Below are positions 62,089 through 64,000 of a stretch of DNA of 64,000 bases, one piece after another. Numbering within the stretch: the first letter of the stretch is position 1; the number at the start of each line of letters is the position of its first letter. The position numbers were made by a program, and so were the translations under genes. Below the pieces are notes generated by a model that worked only from the letters and a program-made list of their open reading frames with translations, did not search any database and was not told the DNA's origin. Source of the DNA: Nocardioides sp. dk884 (GTDB lineage: Bacteria; Actinomycetota; Actinomycetes; Propionibacteriales; Nocardioidaceae). Location: positions 3,695,501 through 3,759,500 of the forward strand of contig NZ_CP045649.1 in the NCBI RefSeq assembly GCF_009557055.1, given 5' to 3'.

Positions 62089-62120
62089 CAAGAACCCCGC
62101 GGCATGCCGCGGGGTTCTTG
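62089..62120 (-). terminator. Perfect 32-nt palindromic terminator
   Basis: CAAGAACCCCGCGGCATGCC is the left part of a perfect 32-nt palindrome 18 bp after the stop of the secreted-protein gene (minus strand). Strong stem, minimal loop. Confidence 0.85.
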
Positions 62121-62138
62121 ACGAGCTTCAGATGTTCG

Positions 62139-62543
62139 TCAGCGGCGAACGTTGATCTTCGCGCCACCGCTGGAGTTGCCGACGTACTTGGCACCCTTGA
62201 ACGAAACGATCGCGCGGATCTTGCCCTTGCGCTTCGCGACGCCCGAGCGAGCCGTGAACTTCCCGGCGCGGCTGACCTTGATCGTCTGCTTCGCACCGGC
62301 ACCGGCGCCGACGAAACGGACCGTGTAGGTGCCCTTGGGCGCGATGTTGCCCTTGGCGGAAAGGGTGATCGTGATGGTGGCGCGCTGACCACGACGGATC
62401 GAGCCGTTCGAGCTCACCTTCGTGCTGGTCTTGACGCAGGCGTAGCCCTTCTGGCAGGCGGCCTGCGCCGGAGCGGAGGAAACCGCAACCAGGCCGGCGG
62501 TGGTCAGGATGGCCGCGAACAGGCCTGCGATGAGCTTCTTCAT
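62139..62543 (-). CDS. Small secreted protein with Ig-like beta fold
   Basis: 134 aa from ATG 62543, with GGGGAGA eight bases upstream. Signal peptide MKKLIAGLFAAILTTAGLVA then VSSAPAQA, cleavage after AQA near residue 28. The mature part (about 106 aa) is strongly basic, starts with two cysteines (ACQKGYACVKT), and continues with beta strands (RGQRATITITLSAKGNIAPK, KGTYTVRFVG, KGKIRAIVSFKGAKYVGNSS) as in bacterial Ig-like or adhesin-type domains. Function unknown. It has its own promoter region (62544-62702) and its own terminator, and is probably abundant. Confidence 0.82.
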   Translation of the reverse strand: MKKLIAGLFAAILTTAGLVAVSSAPAQAACQKGYACVKTSTKVSSNGSIRRGQRATITITLSAKGNIAPKGTYTVRFVGAGAGAKQTIKVSRAGKFTARSGVAKRKGKIRAIVSFKGAKYVGNSSGGAKINVRR

Positions 62544-62702
62544 AGGTATTCTCCCCGGTTTTCTTGGCACTGGAGGGCGTGTGCCGTATAGGTCCGTACC
62601 ACAAACCTAAGCACACCTTTTGGATGTGATGTGCATCCATCCCACGATTTGACGGGGATCACACCGGGCTTTAACGCCAGGGACCGCCGAAGTTACCAGC
62701 GA

Positions 62703-63416
62703 TTAACGTCGCGCGCCGGCGTTTCCGTCGTCTGCCTCGCGCAGCCACCAACGACCGAGCAGGGTCCCTTCCTGCTCGAGCAGCAGCCGCGGAGAGCCCG
62801 TCACCGCGACCGCGGAGCCGTGGGTGATCCGCGGCCCAGCCCCGCCCACCAGCAGCGGCACATACGTCGCGTCGAGCTCGTCGACCAGCCCGTCGGTCAG
62901 CAGGTCCGCCAGCAGGCTCGGGCCGCCCTCGCAGAGCAGGTGCCGCAGCCCTCGGGCGTGCAGTCGGTCGACCAGGGCGGCGAGGTCCACCTCGTCGTCC
63001 CCGCAGACGAGCACCTGCTCGGCCCCCAGCAGGGCCGTCGCCTGGTCCAGCCCGGGAGCCCCTGCGCAGGTGGCCAGCAGCACCCGCCCGGGCCCGGCTG
63101 TGCGCAGGGTCGGTGGCACCGAGCCGCTGCGGCTGACCACCACGACCGGTGCCGCGGCGGGGCCGTACCCCTCGGCGCGGGCGGTGCCGGCACCGACCAG
63201 CACCGCGTCGCAGGTGTCGCGCAGCAGGTCGAAGACCTGCTTGTCGGCGGCGTTGTTGATGCTGCCGCTGCGCCCGTCGGCGCCGGTGGCCGCGCCGTCG
63301 AGGCTGCTCACCATGTTGGCGCGCAGCCAGGGCAGCCGCGGCGGGGCGTAGAGCTCCTCCAGCGACGAGTCCGGGTCGCCGATCAGGACCCGCACGTCCA
63401 CCTCATCACCCACCAC
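62703..63416 (-). CDS. RibD C-terminal / pyrimidine reductase family protein
   Basis: 237 aa from GTG 63416, overlapping the preceding gene by 34 bp. Dihydrofolate-reductase-like fold of the RibD_C family: LRANMVSSLDGAATGADGRS, FDLLRDTCDAVLVGAGTARA, EGYGP and LLCEGGPSLLADLLTDGLVD. The family includes the reductase of riboflavin biosynthesis (5-amino-6-ribosylamino-uracil reduction). A free-standing form without the deaminase domain is common in actinobacteria near folate genes, and may act on riboflavin or pteridine intermediates with NADPH. Confidence 0.85.
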   Translation of the reverse strand: MVGDEVDVRVLIGDPDSSLEELYAPPRLPWLRANMVSSLDGAATGADGRSGSINNAADKQVFDLLRDTCDAVLVGAGTARAEGYGPAAAPVVVVSRSGSVPPTLRTAGPGRVLLATCAGAPGLDQATALLGAEQVLVCGDDEVDLAALVDRLHARGLRHLLCEGGPSLLADLLTDGLVDELDATYVPLLVGGAGPRITHGSAVAVTGSPRLLLEQEGTLLGRWWLREADDGNAGARR

Positions 63417-63883
63417 TGCACGCCGTATGGCGCGGCGTCGTGGTCGACACTGGCCTCGGCGCCCGGCTCGAGCAGGCCGACGAGGGCGGGGATCCCGCCG
63501 AGGCGCGCCCAGAGCTCGTCGGCCAGGGAGAGGTCCAGCCCACTCAGGTCGCCGCGTCGCAACGCGGCGCCGAGCGCCACGTCGAAGGCGAGCGCGCGGT
63601 CGTCGAGGTGGCCGGGCGCCTTCTCGCTGCGGGTGGCGCTGCCGTTGCCGACGACCAGCACCGCCCGCTCGACGCCCGGGGCCCGCTCGGTGACCCCGGC
63701 CGCGGCGAGCAGCGCGTCGGCGACCCGGCGTCCCTGGTCGTCGGCCAGCACCTCGTCGGGTGCACCCAGCCAGGCCACCGCGGCCAGGCAGGCGGCGCGC
63801 AGCTCGGGGACCGGGTCGACGAGCGAGTCGTGCTCGGGCAGCAGCGCGAGGGTGCCGGGCACCAGCACGATCCGGGTGCTCAT
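63383..63883 (-). CDS. LigB-superfamily-like hypothetical protein (class III extradiol dioxygenase-like)
   Basis: 166 aa. The pattern (MSTRIVLVPGTLALLPEHDS, LRAACLAAVAWLGAPDEV, AVLVVGNGSATRSEKAPGHL, PYGVQWWVMRWTC) resembles the small proteins found near folP, miaA or dapF in actinobacteria that are related to LigB-type dioxygenases. The N-terminal metal-ligand histidines are not evident here, so catalysis is doubtful. It overlaps folP by ATGA (63880-63883) and the RibD-like gene by 34 bp, so the three form one operon. Confidence 0.7.
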   Translation of the reverse strand: MSTRIVLVPGTLALLPEHDSLVDPVPELRAACLAAVAWLGAPDEVLADDQGRRVADALLAAAGVTERAPGVERAVLVVGNGSATRSEKAPGHLDDRALAFDVALGAALRRGDLSGLDLSLADELWARLGGIPALVGLLEPGAEASVDHDAAPYGVQWWVMRWTCGS

Positions 63884-64000
63884 GCCAGCCCCCGGATGGC
63901 GCGTGCCGGCGCGCGGCGCCCGGCGATCGAGGAGACCATGTCGACGGTCTGGCGGGTCTCCACGACCTCGTGCACGCGGTAGATCCGGGCGCCGGCCAGG
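63880..64000 (-). CDS. folP: Dihydropteroate synthase C-terminus (truncated by the window)
   Basis: Only the last 39 codons are in view (minus strand, entering from the right edge). GARIYRVHEVVETRQTVDMV is the conserved C-terminal strand-helix of dihydropteroate synthase, which condenses p-aminobenzoate with dihydropterin pyrophosphate in folate synthesis. The stop overlaps the start of the LigB-like gene (ATGA). Confidence 0.85.
   Translation of the reverse strand, partial: LAGARIYRVHEVVETRQTVDMVSSIAGRRAPARAIRGLA

Overview
The window is 64 kb of very GC-rich DNA (mostly well over 70 % G+C by eye) with actinobacterial gene style: many GTG starts, ATGA/GTGA stop-start overlaps, lipoproteins with AGC/SAC lipoboxes, F420-type luciferase-like (LLM) oxidoreductases, several FadD/FadE/EchA paralogues, and MsiK-type sugar ABC transport. 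A Nocardioides-like member of the Actinomycetota is the best guess; this is inferred from style and protein resemblance, not from a marker gene. No rRNA, tRNA or CRISPR array was seen.

Layout. 1-4.5 kb: end of an Asp/Glu racemase-family gene, two tiny proteins, and a FadD19-like ligase plus enoyl-CoA hydratase pair divergent from an IclR regulator. 4.5-7.2 kb: typA and a methyltransferase. 7.4-14.4 kb: a complete cellobiose/beta-glucoside locus (MsiK-like ATPase, cebEFG-like transporter, GH1 beta-glucosidase, LacI-type CebR-like repressor) with two CebR-type operators in the divergent promoter. 14.5-24.5 kb: a beta-oxidation operon (two acyl-CoA dehydrogenases, hydratase, an orphan solute-binding lipoprotein, SDR) facing two acyl-CoA ligases and a GntR regulator. 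24.5-26.4 kb: a SulP transporter and a 70-residue membrane protein. 26.5-34.4 kb: an LLM oxidoreductase and a five-gene peptide/nickel-type ABC transporter followed by SnoaL-like and SDR genes. 34.4-38 kb: a scarred region with a PRISE-type reductase, a truncated copy of the preceding SDR's 3' end, an IS30-family element and a VOC protein. 38-56 kb: more acyl-CoA metabolism (FadE25-like, FadB2-like, TetR, SDR, two MFS pumps, two LLM enzymes, PaaG-like isomerase, thiolase, MarR, fused isobutyryl-CoA mutase IcmF, thioesterase, BtuF-like protein, App1-like HAD protein, hydratase). 56-60 kb: a large HTH protein and a phage-tail-like cassette (collagen-like protein, Tat-like mini-protein, tail-fibre-type protein, calcineurin-like phosphoesterase). 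60-64 kb: a DUF4012 protein, a small secreted protein, and the ends of a RibD-C / LigB-like / folP cluster.

How the genes fit together: most of the window is a catabolic landscape, with uptake of oligosaccharides and peptides or related compounds, CoA activation of several acids, acyl-CoA dehydrogenation, hydration, hydroxyacyl oxidation, thiolysis, and branched-chain acyl-CoA rearrangement by IcmF. Local regulators (IclR, LacI, GntR, TetR, MarR) each sit beside an inverted-repeat operator candidate.

The most unusual content is between the genes: at least five families of intergenic repeats. A and B are 21-22-nt arrays sharing the heptamer CGAGTCG on opposite strands. C is a 60-nt palindrome. 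D is a 19-bp-arm inverted repeat, one copy of which is split by the IS30 element. E is a 64-nt hairpin that twice follows C in a fixed C-E module. These elements, and the phage-tail-like cassette at 58-60 kb, are the best candidates for undescribed biology here.
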